Shown one piece after another: positions 40,364 to 48,054 of a stretch of 64,000 nucleotides of DNA. Position 1 is the stretch's first letter. The number at the start of each line of letters is the position of its first letter. The notes under the pieces were generated by a model. The model had not been told where the DNA came from. It was given only the letters and a program-made list of their open reading frames with translations, and did no database searches. Where the stretch lies: the NCBI RefSeq assembly GCF_010726645.1, contig NZ_AP022563.1, positions 4,898,001 to 4,962,000 of the forward strand, given 5' to 3'. A program made the translations under genes and the position numbers. Source of the DNA: Mycolicibacterium duvalii (lineage in GTDB: Bacteria; Actinomycetota; Actinomycetes; Mycobacteriales; Mycobacteriaceae).

Positions 40364-41413
40364 ATGGGTGTCTCGGTCGGTGTGGTCGGCGCGACCGGGC
40401 AGGTCGGCCAGGTGATGCGCAGCCTGTTGGAGCAGCGCAAGTTCCCCGCCGACGAGGTGCGGTTCTTCGCGTCGGCGCGCTCGGCGGGCAAGAAGCTGGA
40501 ATTCGCCGGTCGTGAGATCGAGGTGGAGGACTCGGAGACCGCCGATCCGGCTGGGCTGGACATCGCGCTGTTCTCCGCCGGGGCGACCATGTCGCGGGTG
40601 CAGGCGCCGCGCTTCGCGGCCGCCGGTGCGGTGGTCATCGACAATTCGTCGGCGTGGCGCAAGGATCCCGATGTGCCACTGGTGGTTTCGGAGGTCAACT
40701 TCGAGCGAGACGTCGCCCCGCGGGCCCGGTCTCTGCCGAAGGGCATCATCGCCAACCCGAACTGCACCACCATGGCCGCGATGCCGGTGCTCAAGCCGCT
40801 GCACGACGAGGCCGGCCTGGTGCGGATGATCGCGTCGACCTACCAGGCGGTCTCGGGCAGCGGGCTGGCCGGGGTGGAGGAACTGTACGGCCAGGCCAGC
40901 GCCGTTGTCTCGGCCAGCCGTGAACTCGTGCACGACGGCGGTGCGGTGGACTTCCCGCCGCCGGACAAGTACGTCGCGCCGATCGCGTTCAACGTGGTGC
41001 CGCTGGCCGGGTCACTTGTCGACGACGGGTCCGGGGAGACCGACGAGGATCAGAAGCTGCGCAACGAGAGTCGCAAGATTCTCGGTATTCCGGAGCTGGC
41101 CGTGTCCGGAACGTGCGTGCGGGTGCCCGTCTACACCGGACACTCGCTGTCGCTGAACGTCGAGTTCTCCCAGCCCCTGTCGGTGCAGCGGGCTGCCGAG
41201 ATCCTCGGCGCGGCACCCGGTGTGACGCTGGTCGATGTGCCCACACCGCTGGCCGCCGCGGGCATCGACGAGTCGCTGGTCGGCCGGATCCGCCAGGATC
41301 CGGGCGTTCCCGACGGCCGTGGCCTGGCGTTGTTCGTTTCCGGGGACAACCTTCGGAAAGGCGCAGCGCTCAACACCATTCAGATCGCCGAGTTGTTGGC
41401 CGCAAGTCTCTGA
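40364..41413 (+). CDS. asd: Aspartate-semialdehyde dehydrogenase
   Basis: A 349-residue Asd. NADP-binding VGVVGATGQVGQVMRSLLEQ, catalytic Cys in IIANPNCTTMAAMPVL, substrate-binding STYQAVSGSGLAGVEEL and the active His in RVPVYTGHSLSLNVEFSQ. It reduces aspartyl phosphate to aspartate semialdehyde, next step after Ask, feeding DAP for peptidoglycan. ATG 40364 was chosen over the TTG at 40358. It forms an operon with ask. Confidence 0.96.
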   Translation: MGVSVGVVGATGQVGQVMRSLLEQRKFPADEVRFFASARSAGKKLEFAGREIEVEDSETADPAGLDIALFSAGATMSRVQAPRFAAAGAVVIDNSSAWRKDPDVPLVVSEVNFERDVAPRARSLPKGIIANPNCTTMAAMPVLKPLHDEAGLVRMIASTYQAVSGSGLAGVEELYGQASAVVSASRELVHDGGAVDFPPPDKYVAPIAFNVVPLAGSLVDDGSGETDEDQKLRNESRKILGIPELAVSGTCVRVPVYTGHSLSLNVEFSQPLSVQRAAEILGAAPGVTLVDVPTPLAAAGIDESLVGRIRQDPGVPDGRGLALFVSGDNLRKGAALNTIQIAELLAASL

Positions 41414-41415
41414 AG

Positions 41416-42525
41416 TTGCGCCGCCACCGCATTCCACGCGCGATCATCGCGGTTCTGGCCGCGTGGAATGCCGTGGCTGCGTCCGGGATGGCGGCTGCGA
41501 CGCCGATCAGCGTTCCGCCGCTGCTGCCGGGACAGGTGTTGCGGCTGGCGCCGGTTGCTGGAACCGGTACCGCCACAGCTGATTACGGAATCGGCGCCAC
41601 CGATCTCTGTGAGTTCATGGAGTTCCCCAGCGGGACTCTGCAGGTATGCGGCGACAGCTTCGCCGGTCAGGGCGTGGGCTACGGCGGCTGGTACTCGCCG
41701 ATCGCGTTGCATGTCGTCGACGAGTCGCTCGATCAGGGCGAGGTGCGCTACGACCGTGTCACCGGTGTGTTCGAACCGCTGCTGACCGACCCGACACCAC
41801 CGGGGGCGTCGCAGTTGCCGGCCGGGGTCGTCGAGATCAACCGGGACAACTACCTGATGGTGACCACCACCGAGGCGCTGCGGCCACAGAGCTCCCGGTT
41901 GGTGCACGCGGTTGCCGGACAGACGAACTGGGCCACCATCCCCGGCTCGGTGCGCGACGCCGACCATGCCGGCGGCGCCCAGTCGCAGATCAGTGGATAT
42001 TACGACCCGATCCCGGCCGTCGACTCGGCGCGCGGATGGGTCTACATCGTCGCGAACAACTTCGATCGCAGCGGACCGGTGTCGTTGTACCGCGCCACAC
42101 CCGGTGAGTTCACCGACCGATCGAGCTGGCAGGCCTGGACGGGCACCGGCTGGGGCGGCGAGGCCGCGCCACTGTGGGCCGACCGGGTCGGCGAGTTCAG
42201 CGTGCGCCAGATCGACGGCGCCACCGTGTTGTCGTACTTCAACGCCACCACCGGCAACATGGAGATCCGGGTGGCCCGGGACCCGACGCTGTTGGGGTCG
42301 GCGCCGGTGACGACGGTCGTGGTCGCGGCGCCGTGGCCGGACCGGGCAGAGGTACTGCCGCCGCCGCAGGACAACCGCCTGGCTCAGCCCTACGGCGGCT
42401 ATCTGTCCCCGCGATCGACCCTCGACGACGTGCGGGTGTTCGTCAGCCAGTGGAACACCACTCCGCGCGGCGGCACCCCGTATCGCGTCATCCAATATGC
42501 GGTGAACCCGTTCAAGCCGTGGTAG
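41416..42525 (+). CDS. Secreted DUF4185-domain protein (Rv3707c-like)
   Basis: A 369-residue exported protein starting at a TTG two bases after asd, with a basic N-terminus and signal sequence (RAIIAVLAAWNAVAASGMAA). The rest is a beta-propeller-like DUF4185 domain: SGTLQVCGDSFAGQGVGYGG, YDPIPAVDSARGWVYIVANN and LYRATPGEFTDRSSWQAWTG. DUF4185 proteins are suspected glycan-active enzymes; relatives in mycobacteria include arabinan/galactan hydrolases. No catalytic residue is assigned here. Its last 14 bases overlap the convergent TetR gene. Confidence 0.83.
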   Translation: MRRHRIPRAIIAVLAAWNAVAASGMAAATPISVPPLLPGQVLRLAPVAGTGTATADYGIGATDLCEFMEFPSGTLQVCGDSFAGQGVGYGGWYSPIALHVVDESLDQGEVRYDRVTGVFEPLLTDPTPPGASQLPAGVVEINRDNYLMVTTTEALRPQSSRLVHAVAGQTNWATIPGSVRDADHAGGAQSQISGYYDPIPAVDSARGWVYIVANNFDRSGPVSLYRATPGEFTDRSSWQAWTGTGWGGEAAPLWADRVGEFSVRQIDGATVLSYFNATTGNMEIRVARDPTLLGSAPVTTVVVAAPWPDRAEVLPPPQDNRLAQPYGGYLSPRSTLDDVRVFVSQWNTTPRGGTPYRVIQYAVNPFKPW

Positions 42526-43105
42526 CGCCGGCTCCGAGGACCGCGTCGACGGCCATGTAGAGGGTCTCGGTCTCGGCGTGCAGGACGGATTCGCCGGAGG
42601 GCAGGGCGCGTGCCACCGATAAGCCGTTGAGGACGGTGTTCAAGAAGGTCACGTTGCGGGAGAGATCGTCGCGGGGCAGCGCATGTTCGTCGGCGAGGAC
42701 GCCCAGCCAGTACTCGATTCGCCCTGCGGCTGCCCGTTCGAAGGCGAGATACGCGGTGCGTACCTTGTCGTCGGGTTCGGGTGCGATGAAGGCGTCATAG
42801 GCAGCGCCCCAGGCTTTTCGTGCCTCCTCGCCGACCCCGGCGGAGGCCAGTACCTGCCGCAGGCAGTCCACCAGCCGGTCCCGGGCCGGCCGCGACCGGT
42901 CCAGGATCGGGTCGTCGGGCGCGAGATGCCGGTAGATCCTGGTCAGCAGTTCGTCCTGGAGAGCCCGCTGGGTGGGGAAGTGGAAGCGCAGCGATCCGAC
43001 GCTCACACCCGCCCGGGCTGCGACCGCGCGGACGCTGAGCCTGGTGGTCACGTCGTCGGCGAGCATCTCGGCCGCGGCCTTCAGAATTCTCTCCCGCGTG
43101 TGCAT
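42512..43105 (-). CDS. TetR-family transcriptional regulator
   Basis: A 197-residue TetR protein. The helix-turn-helix is HTRERILKAAAEMLADDVTT, then RLSVRAVAARAGVSVGSLRF, HFPTQRALQDELLTRIY. The C-terminal ligand domain is helical. Divergent from the SpoIIM-like gene with 84 bases between them, containing two copies of a CTAGTAC-type dyad that are likely its operators. It probably represses itself and the membrane protein gene; ligand unknown. Confidence 0.9.
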   Translation of the reverse strand: MHTRERILKAAAEMLADDVTTRLSVRAVAARAGVSVGSLRFHFPTQRALQDELLTRIYRHLAPDDPILDRSRPARDRLVDCLRQVLASAGVGEEARKAWGAAYDAFIAPEPDDKVRTAYLAFERAAAGRIEYWLGVLADEHALPRDDLSRNVTFLNTVLNGLSVARALPSGESVLHAETETLYMAVDAVLGAGATTA

Positions 43106-43118
43106 GGGCAGAACACTA

Positions 43119-43160
43119 CTAGTACAGTGTGCTAGCGCGCCGACTAGTACGGCGTATCAG
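43119..43160. promoter_or_regulatory. Paired operator-like dyads between TetR and SpoIIM-like genes
   Basis: CTAGTACAGTGTGCTAG (43119-43135) is a 17-bp dyad with one mismatched pair, and CTAGTACGGCGTATCAG (43144-43160) is a weaker copy. Centres are 25 bp apart. They fill the middle of the divergent promoter region and are inferred to bind the TetR encoded at 42512-43105. Confidence 0.6.
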
Positions 43161-43189
43161 TGATCGTGGAGCAGACGGGAAGGTCGGTA

Positions 43190-43816
43190 ATGCCGGTTCG
43201 ACAGTGGCGACCGTTGCGCATCATCAGTCAGAACGGCGGCGCCTATCTGGCGACGAACGCGGCCATGTACGGCCTGCTCGTCATCGGTTTCGCACTCGGC
43301 CTGCTTTTCCCGAGCCTCAGCCAGGCGCAGGTCACGCGGTTGGAGGAGGACGGCACGGCCGACCTCGTCCGGTCGCTGCTCGACAATCCCTGGCTGTTCG
43401 CGCTGACCATCCTCGCGGTCAACGCGCTGACGATCGGAGCGGTGACCATCGTCGGGCCGTCGCTGATCGTGCCGTTCTCGGGCGTCCTGCTGTTCGCCTA
43501 CTGGGCCGTGCGGACGGGGATGACCCTCGTCCCGCAGAACGATATCGGCTGGGTGGCGTTGATCCCCCACTCGCTGACGGTGGTCATCGAGTTCCAGGCC
43601 TACATTCTCCTGGTCGTGGGCGGCCACCTCCACGGCAAGTACTGGATCCGGCCCCGCACCGTCGGGGCCGAAAGCCGTCGGACCGGTTACCTTCGAGGGC
43701 TGCAGACGCTCGGCTGGCTCGCGCTGCCGGCCCTGGCTCTTCTCGTCGTCGGCGCGGTGTACGAGGCGTTCTCGTTGCGCTATGTCGTGCACCCGCTGGC
43801 CGGTTGGTTGTTGTAG
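43190..43816 (+). CDS. Stage II sporulation protein M-like (SpoIIM family) membrane protein
   Basis: A 208-residue polytopic protein with about five hydrophobic helices: ATNAAMYGLLVIGFALGLLF; LFALTILAVNALTIGAVTIV; GPSLIVPFSGVLLFAYWAV; IPHSLTVVIEFQAYILLVVG; LGWLALPALALLVVGAVYEA. The layout and central IPHSLTVVIE (compare PHGxxE in the family) match SpoIIM-type proteins, which in non-sporulating actinobacteria have unknown roles. ATG 43190 was chosen with GGAAGG six to seven bases upstream; a GTG at 43160 would overlap the operator. Confidence 0.75.
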   Translation: MPVRQWRPLRIISQNGGAYLATNAAMYGLLVIGFALGLLFPSLSQAQVTRLEEDGTADLVRSLLDNPWLFALTILAVNALTIGAVTIVGPSLIVPFSGVLLFAYWAVRTGMTLVPQNDIGWVALIPHSLTVVIEFQAYILLVVGGHLHGKYWIRPRTVGAESRRTGYLRGLQTLGWLALPALALLVVGAVYEAFSLRYVVHPLAGWLL

Positions 43817-43898
43817 GCCCGCAGCGTCGAGACGCTCATAGTGAACTCACAGCTCAGACCTAGCTGCGACTGTGGTGCGCGCGACGAAGATTGCGGTC

Positions 43899-44306
43899 AT
43901 GAATGAAACGACACCTCCCCAGAACCAGCCCGAGCCCGCGACCGAACCGGTGCCGGCCCCGCCCGCCGAACCGCGGACCGTCTACGTCGCGCAGCCCCCC
44001 CACCGGCTGAACAAAGCCGCACTGTGGGTCGGCATCGCCGCCGGCTCGGTGTTCATCCTCGCGGCGATCTTCGGTGCGGGGGTCTTCGTCGGTAAGAACA
44101 TCGACGGCGGCCCGCGCTACCTGCACAACGGTCCCGGCGTGGTGGGCCACCACGGCCCGATGGCTCCGATGCCGCCGATGGGCCAGCGCGGAGGCCCCGG
44201 TGCGGGTATGCCCGGCCCGTTCGGTCCCGGCGGGCCCACGGGCCAGGCGCCGAATCAGCCCGGTGGAGCGGCTGAGCCGACCACCACCGCCACGCCGCGG
44301 CCCTGA
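43899..44306 (+). CDS. Proline/glycine-rich single-pass membrane protein
   Basis: A 135-residue protein. It has a proline-rich cytoplasmic start (TTPPQNQPEPATEPVPAPPA), one membrane helix (ALWVGIAAGSVFILAAIFGA, about residues 46-66) and a Gly/Pro/Met-rich external tail (PMAPMPPMGQRGGPGAGMPG). No enzymatic domain. It occupies the position of the proline-rich Rv3706c-type gene. A GTG at 43872 would add nine residues. Upstream gap 43817-43898 contains a small AGCGTC/GACGCT hairpin and nothing else recognised. Confidence 0.7.
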   Translation: MNETTPPQNQPEPATEPVPAPPAEPRTVYVAQPPHRLNKAALWVGIAAGSVFILAAIFGAGVFVGKNIDGGPRYLHNGPGVVGHHGPMAPMPPMGQRGGPGAGMPGPFGPGGPTGQAPNQPGGAAEPTTTATPRP

Positions 44307-44415
44307 CGGACTTGGGGCATCCGGGATGGTTTGACCGCTCTTCGGGTACTCGGGCCGGTGAGGAGGACGGCCCAGCCCCCAGTCCCAGCCTGCCGTCCCT
44401 CGGCGAGGAGATGAG

Positions 44416-45861
44416 ATGACTGACAAGTTCGCGACGACCGATTCCGGTGCCCCGATCCCCAGTGTCGAGCACTCACTGACCGTCGGATCCGACGGGCCCA
44501 TCCTGCTGCAGGACCACTACCTGATCGAGCAGATGGCCAACTTCAACCGCGAGCGCATCCCGGAGCGCCAGCCGCACGCCAAGGGCGGTGGGGCGTTCGG
44601 ACAGTTCGAGGTCACCCATGACGTCAGCCAGTTCACCAAGGCGGCATTCCTGCAGCCGGGCACCAAGACCGAGATGGTGGCCCGGTTCTCGACGGTGGCC
44701 GGGGAACGGGGCAGCCCCGACACCTGGCGCGATCCCCGCGGCTTCGCGTTGAAGTTCTACACCTCCGACGGCAACTTCGACATGGTCGGCAACAACACTC
44801 CCGTGTTCTTCGTCCGCGACCCGATGAAGTTCCAGAACTTCATCCGCAGCCAGAAGCGGATGGCCGCCAACAACCTCCGCGACCACAACATGCAGTGGGA
44901 CTTCTGGACCCTCTCCCCGGAGTCGGCCCATCAGGTCACCTGGCTGATGGGTGATCGCGGTATCCCGAAAACCTGGCGCCACATGAACGGCTACTCCAGC
45001 CACACCTACAGCTGGCTCAACGCCAACGACGAGATGTTCTGGGTGAAGTATCACTTCAAGACCGACCAGGGCATCGACTACCTCACCCAGGAGGATGCCG
45101 ACCGGCTGGCCGGTGAGGACGCCGACTACCACCAGCGGGACCTGTTCACCGCGATCGAAGACGGCAACTTCCCGAGCTGGACGCTGCACGTGCAGATCAT
45201 GCCGTTCGAGGACGCCAAGACCTACCGGTTCAACCCGTTCGACCTGACCAAGGTCTGGCCGCACGCCGACTATCCGCTGCACGAGGTCGGCAAGATGACG
45301 TTGAACCGCAACGTCGTCGACTACCACGCGCAGATGGAGCAGGCGGCGTTCGAGCCCAACAACATCGTGCCCGGGACCGGCCTGAGCCCGGACAAGATGC
45401 TGCTGGCCCGCGGGTTCTCCTACGCCGACGCCCACCGCCACCGGCTCGGCGTGAATTACAAGCAGATCCCGGTCAACGAACCGCAGACCGAGGTCCGCGC
45501 CTACAGCAAGGACGGAGCGATGCGGATCCGCAACGCACCCGACCCGGTGTACGCGCCGAACTCGATGGGCGGCCCGGAAGCCGACCCCCGCCGCGCCTCC
45601 GAGGTGCACTGGACCTCCGACGGCGACATGGTCCGTTCGGCGTACGCGTTGCGCAGCGATGACGACGACTTCGGTCAGGCCGGCACGCTGGTTCGCGAGG
45701 TGCTCGACGACGCGGCGCGAGACCGCTTGGTGCACAACATCGTCGGACACGTCTCCGACGGGGTGAAGGAGCCGGTGCTGTCCCGGGTGTTCGAGTACTG
45801 GCGCAACGTCGACCCCGAACTCGGCAAGAAGGTCGAGGAGGGCGTCCGCAATGGCGGTTAG
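44416..45861 (+). CDS. katA: Monofunctional heme catalase (clade 3)
   Basis: A 481-residue small-subunit catalase. Distal His 54 is in RERIPERQPHAKGGGAFGQF, the catalytic Asn in GNFDMVGNNTPVFFVRD, and the heme-ligand Tyr in LLARGFSYADAHRHRLGVNY. Length is that of clade 3 enzymes, without the C-terminal flavodoxin domain. It decomposes hydrogen peroxide in the cytoplasm; it is distinct from KatG. Its stop codon overlaps that of rpsR2 on the other strand. The upstream 109-base gap shows no clear promoter. Confidence 0.95.
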   Translation: MTDKFATTDSGAPIPSVEHSLTVGSDGPILLQDHYLIEQMANFNRERIPERQPHAKGGGAFGQFEVTHDVSQFTKAAFLQPGTKTEMVARFSTVAGERGSPDTWRDPRGFALKFYTSDGNFDMVGNNTPVFFVRDPMKFQNFIRSQKRMAANNLRDHNMQWDFWTLSPESAHQVTWLMGDRGIPKTWRHMNGYSSHTYSWLNANDEMFWVKYHFKTDQGIDYLTQEDADRLAGEDADYHQRDLFTAIEDGNFPSWTLHVQIMPFEDAKTYRFNPFDLTKVWPHADYPLHEVGKMTLNRNVVDYHAQMEQAAFEPNNIVPGTGLSPDKMLLARGFSYADAHRHRLGVNYKQIPVNEPQTEVRAYSKDGAMRIRNAPDPVYAPNSMGGPEADPRRASEVHWTSDGDMVRSAYALRSDDDDFGQAGTLVREVLDDAARDRLVHNIVGHVSDGVKEPVLSRVFEYWRNVDPELGKKVEEGVRNGG

Positions 45862-46109
45862 CCCTGGCTTTGCCCTTGGCCGGGGTAGGGCAACAATGCC
45901 ATCTCTCTGGCGTTCTTGATCGCCGTCGTGACCTGACGTTGCTGTTGCACGGTCAGGCCGGTCACTGTCCGCGACCGGATCTTGCCGCGCTCGGAGAGGA
46001 ACTGGCGCAGCGTCGGTGTGTCTTTGTAGTCGACCTGTTCGATGCCCAGACTCTTCAACAGGTTTCGGCGCTTCTTCGCCGGCGCGGCCTCGCGCTTACG
46101 GGCGCTCAC
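45858..46109 (-). CDS. rpsR2: 30S ribosomal protein S18, zinc-independent paralogue
   Basis: An 83-residue S18 (RRNLLKSLGIEQVDYKDTPT, FLSERGKIRSRTVTGLTVQQ, QRQVTTAIKNAREMALLPYP) without any cysteine, so it is the C-minus form that replaces zinc-binding S18 when zinc is scarce. The GTG start overlaps the rpsN2 stop (GTGA). Last gene of the four-gene alternative ribosomal protein operon. Confidence 0.95.
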   Translation of the reverse strand: MSARKREAAPAKKRRNLLKSLGIEQVDYKDTPTLRQFLSERGKIRSRTVTGLTVQQQRQVTTAIKNAREMALLPYPGQGQSQG

Positions 46110-46411
46110 CAGCTCGACTTCCGGACTCCGGGCAGCTGACCCTGATGGGCGAGCTCGCGCACCCGCACCCGCGACAGGCCGAACTTGCGGAGATGCCCGC
46201 GGGGTCGCCCGTCGATCGAGTCGCGGTTGCGCAGCCGTACCGGGCTGGCGTCGCGGGGTTGACGATTGAGTTCGGACTGCGCCTGCAGCCGTTCCTGTGA
46301 CGAGGTGGCGGGCGACTTGATGACCGCCTTGAGTTCGGCGCGACGTTCGGCGTAACGCGCGACGATGGCGCGGCGACGTTCGTTCTGCACGATCTTGGAC
46401 TTCTTGGCCAT
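46106..46411 (-). CDS. rpsN2: 30S ribosomal protein S14, zinc-independent paralogue
   Basis: A 101-residue long-form S14 (MAKKSKIVQNERRRAIVARY, RDSIDGRPRGHLRKFGLSRV, RVRELAHQGQLPGVRKSSW) lacking the CxxC pairs of the 61-residue zinc form. Its ATG overlaps the rpmG2 stop by one base (TGATG). Third gene of the operon; incorporated into 30S subunits during zinc limitation. Confidence 0.96.
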   Translation of the reverse strand: MAKKSKIVQNERRRAIVARYAERRAELKAVIKSPATSSQERLQAQSELNRQPRDASPVRLRNRDSIDGRPRGHLRKFGLSRVRVRELAHQGQLPGVRKSSW

Positions 46412-46575
46412 CAGCGCTCCTCGCGAAAGTCGACGTGTTTGCGCAACACCGGGTCGTACTTGCGCAGCACGATCCGGTCGGGGTCGTTGCGCCGATTCTT
46501 GCGGGTGATGTAGGTGTATCCGGTGCCTGCGGTGGACTTGAGTTTGACCAGCGGGCGGATCTCGTTGCGCGCCAT
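46411..46575 (-). CDS. rpmG2: 50S ribosomal protein L33, zinc-independent paralogue
   Basis: A 54-residue L33 (MARNEIRPLVKLKSTAGTGY, TYITRKNRRNDPDRIVLRKY) with no cysteines, in contrast to zinc-ribbon L33. Its ATG shares a base with the rpmB2 stop (TGATG). Second gene of the zinc-regulated operon. Confidence 0.96.
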   Translation of the reverse strand: MARNEIRPLVKLKSTAGTGYTYITRKNRRNDPDRIVLRKYDPVLRKHVDFREER

Positions 46576-46811
46576 CAGACCTTGACTCCCTCCCGGCGCA
46601 GCCGCGCCACCACCGATTCGATCCCGTCGCGGTCGATGACCTTGATGCCCTTGGTACTGACCCGTAGCCGGATCCGGCGGTCTTCGGAGGGCAGGTAATA
46701 CGTCTTGGTCTGGATGTTCGGCTTCCAGCGCCGGCGCGTGCGGCGGTGCGAATGCGACACCGAGTTGCCGAAGCCGGGTTCTCGGCCGGTGACCTGACAC
46801 CGAGCGGACAC
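46575..46811 (-). CDS. rpmB2: 50S ribosomal protein L28, zinc-independent paralogue
   Basis: A 78-residue L28 (CQVTGREPGFGNSVSHSHRR, TRRRWKPNIQTKTYYL). It keeps one N-terminal Cys but lacks the remaining zinc ligands. GTG at 46811 was chosen because AAGGAGG lies directly upstream and the length matches the family; a longer reading would run through the Zur-like box. First gene of the operon, 12 bases from the nearer Zur-like site. Confidence 0.94.
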   Translation of the reverse strand: MSARCQVTGREPGFGNSVSHSHRRTRRRWKPNIQTKTYYLPSEDRRIRLRVSTKGIKVIDRDGIESVVARLRREGVKV

Positions 46812-46823
46812 AGAGACCTCCTT

Positions 46824-46843
46824 ATTGAAAATGATTTTCGACA
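46824..46843. promoter_or_regulatory. Zur-box-like palindrome, altRP side
   Basis: ATTGAAAATGATTTTCGACA resembles the mycobacterial Zur consensus (TGAAAATCATTTTCA type). It sits 12 bases upstream of the rpmB2 start. Zur with zinc would block the alternative ribosomal protein genes; zinc loss would release them. A -10-like TACAGT for the minus strand lies at 46862-46857. Confidence 0.8.
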
Positions 46844-46878
46844 AGCCGTGCGGGGAACTGTAGCGTGAAACCGCCCTT

Positions 46879-46896
46879 AATGAAAATCATTACCAA
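46879..46896. promoter_or_regulatory. Zur-box-like palindrome, COG0523 side
   Basis: AATGAAAATCATTACCAA, a second Zur-type site 13 bases upstream of the COG0523-like gene's ATG. With the site at 46824 it brackets the shared divergent promoter region (centres 54 bp apart), predicting joint zinc control of both transcripts. Confidence 0.78.
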
Positions 46897-46909
46897 TAAA
46901 GGAGGTCTG

Positions 46910-48046
46910 ATGGTGAGGCAGACGCCGGTCCTGCTCGTGGCCGGACAGGGGGAGGGCGACGAGGTCCCCGACATCATGGGCGCGCTGTTGCGAGGAGATG
47001 GCACCGCGGTCGTCGAGCACCGATTCGACGGCCATGTGGTGCACCGGAGAACTACTCTGATCCAGAACGGGCTGCCCGTCGCGGCGGACGAGGTGCTGGA
47101 GCTGACCAACTGCTGCCTGTCGTGCACGGTGCGCAACGGACTCATCGGCCACCTGCGACGACTGCACCGCAGACCCGACGTCACCCGTATCGCGGTGCGC
47201 CTCGACCCGTGGATGGAACCCGAACCGGTCTGCTACGTCATCGCCCATTCGCCTGCGGCGCGGGACGTGGCGGTGGCGGCGGTCGTCACCGCGGTCAACG
47301 CCGCGACGTGGCTGGGCCAGGCTCTCGAGGACGACGAACTCGACGACGGGCGCACCGTCGCGCAGGTCGCCGTCGCGCAGGTCGAGTTCGCCGACGTCGT
47401 GGTCCTCACCCACCCGGACCCCGACACCCTCGCCGTCGCGCGCCGACTCGCGCCCAGTGCGCGGGTCACCGTCGGTACGCAGCGCCTCGGCCTGGCGCTG
47501 GCCAATCTGGACGACGGCGCGCGGCGCGGTCGCAGCGACGACCCCCACGGATCCCTGCTGACGGGACAACCCCCGCTCGCCCCCGCCGGCCGGGTGCGCC
47601 TCGTCGAGTTCCGGGCGCGGCGTCCCTTCCATCCCGTGCGGCTCTACGCCGCCGTCGACACCCTTCTCGACGGGGTGGTGCGCAGCCGGGGCCGCGTATG
47701 GCTGGCGACCCGCCCCCGGGAGGTGATGTGGCTGGAATCAGCCGGAGCGGGGCTGCGCCTGACCCCTGAGGGAAAGTGGTTGGCGGCCATGACCTCTCAG
47801 GAGGTTGCCTACGTGAACCCGGAGCGGCGGGCGATGGCCGACCTGATCTGGGACCACCGCCATGGGGACCGGCACACGTCGCTGACCGTGTTGGTCTGCG
47901 GCGCGGAACCCGCTGAGATCCTCGCCGCGCTCGACGGAGCGCTGCTGACCGACACGGAGATGGCGCACCCACAGGACTGGTGCCGCTATGAAGACCCCTT
48001 CGGGCCTCCGTTGGACGGTCCGGCCGATCACGCCCGTTTGGCATGA
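46910..48046 (+). CDS. CobW/COG0523-like protein with lost P-loop (Rv0106-like)
   Basis: A 378-residue protein with the CobW C-terminal domain (RLVEFRARRPFHPVRLYAAV, GRVWLATRPREVMWLESAGA, LTVLVCGAEPAEILAALDGA). The N-terminal GTPase half begins VRQTPVLLVAGQGEGDEV: the GxxGxGKT P-loop of the family is replaced by AGQGEGDEV. The family CxCC metal motif is altered to NCCLSC. It closely resembles, from memory, M. tuberculosis Rv0106 and the M. smegmatis factor Mrf that recruits MPY for ribosome hibernation under zinc limitation. ATG 46910 has GGAGG five bases upstream. Divergent from rpmB2 across two Zur-like boxes. Confidence 0.87.
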   Translation: MVRQTPVLLVAGQGEGDEVPDIMGALLRGDGTAVVEHRFDGHVVHRRTTLIQNGLPVAADEVLELTNCCLSCTVRNGLIGHLRRLHRRPDVTRIAVRLDPWMEPEPVCYVIAHSPAARDVAVAAVVTAVNAATWLGQALEDDELDDGRTVAQVAVAQVEFADVVVLTHPDPDTLAVARRLAPSARVTVGTQRLGLALANLDDGARRGRSDDPHGSLLTGQPPLAPAGRVRLVEFRARRPFHPVRLYAAVDTLLDGVVRSRGRVWLATRPREVMWLESAGAGLRLTPEGKWLAAMTSQEVAYVNPERRAMADLIWDHRHGDRHTSLTVLVCGAEPAEILAALDGALLTDTEMAHPQDWCRYEDPFGPPLDGPADHARLA

Positions 48047-48054
48047 TCGGAGAG

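Noticed and set aside
44327..44415. GTTTG ... GGGTA upstream of the catalase gene as a SigF-type promoter
   Set aside because: The two elements are only 10 bases apart, whereas SigF promoters need about 15-17; no better-spaced pair was found.
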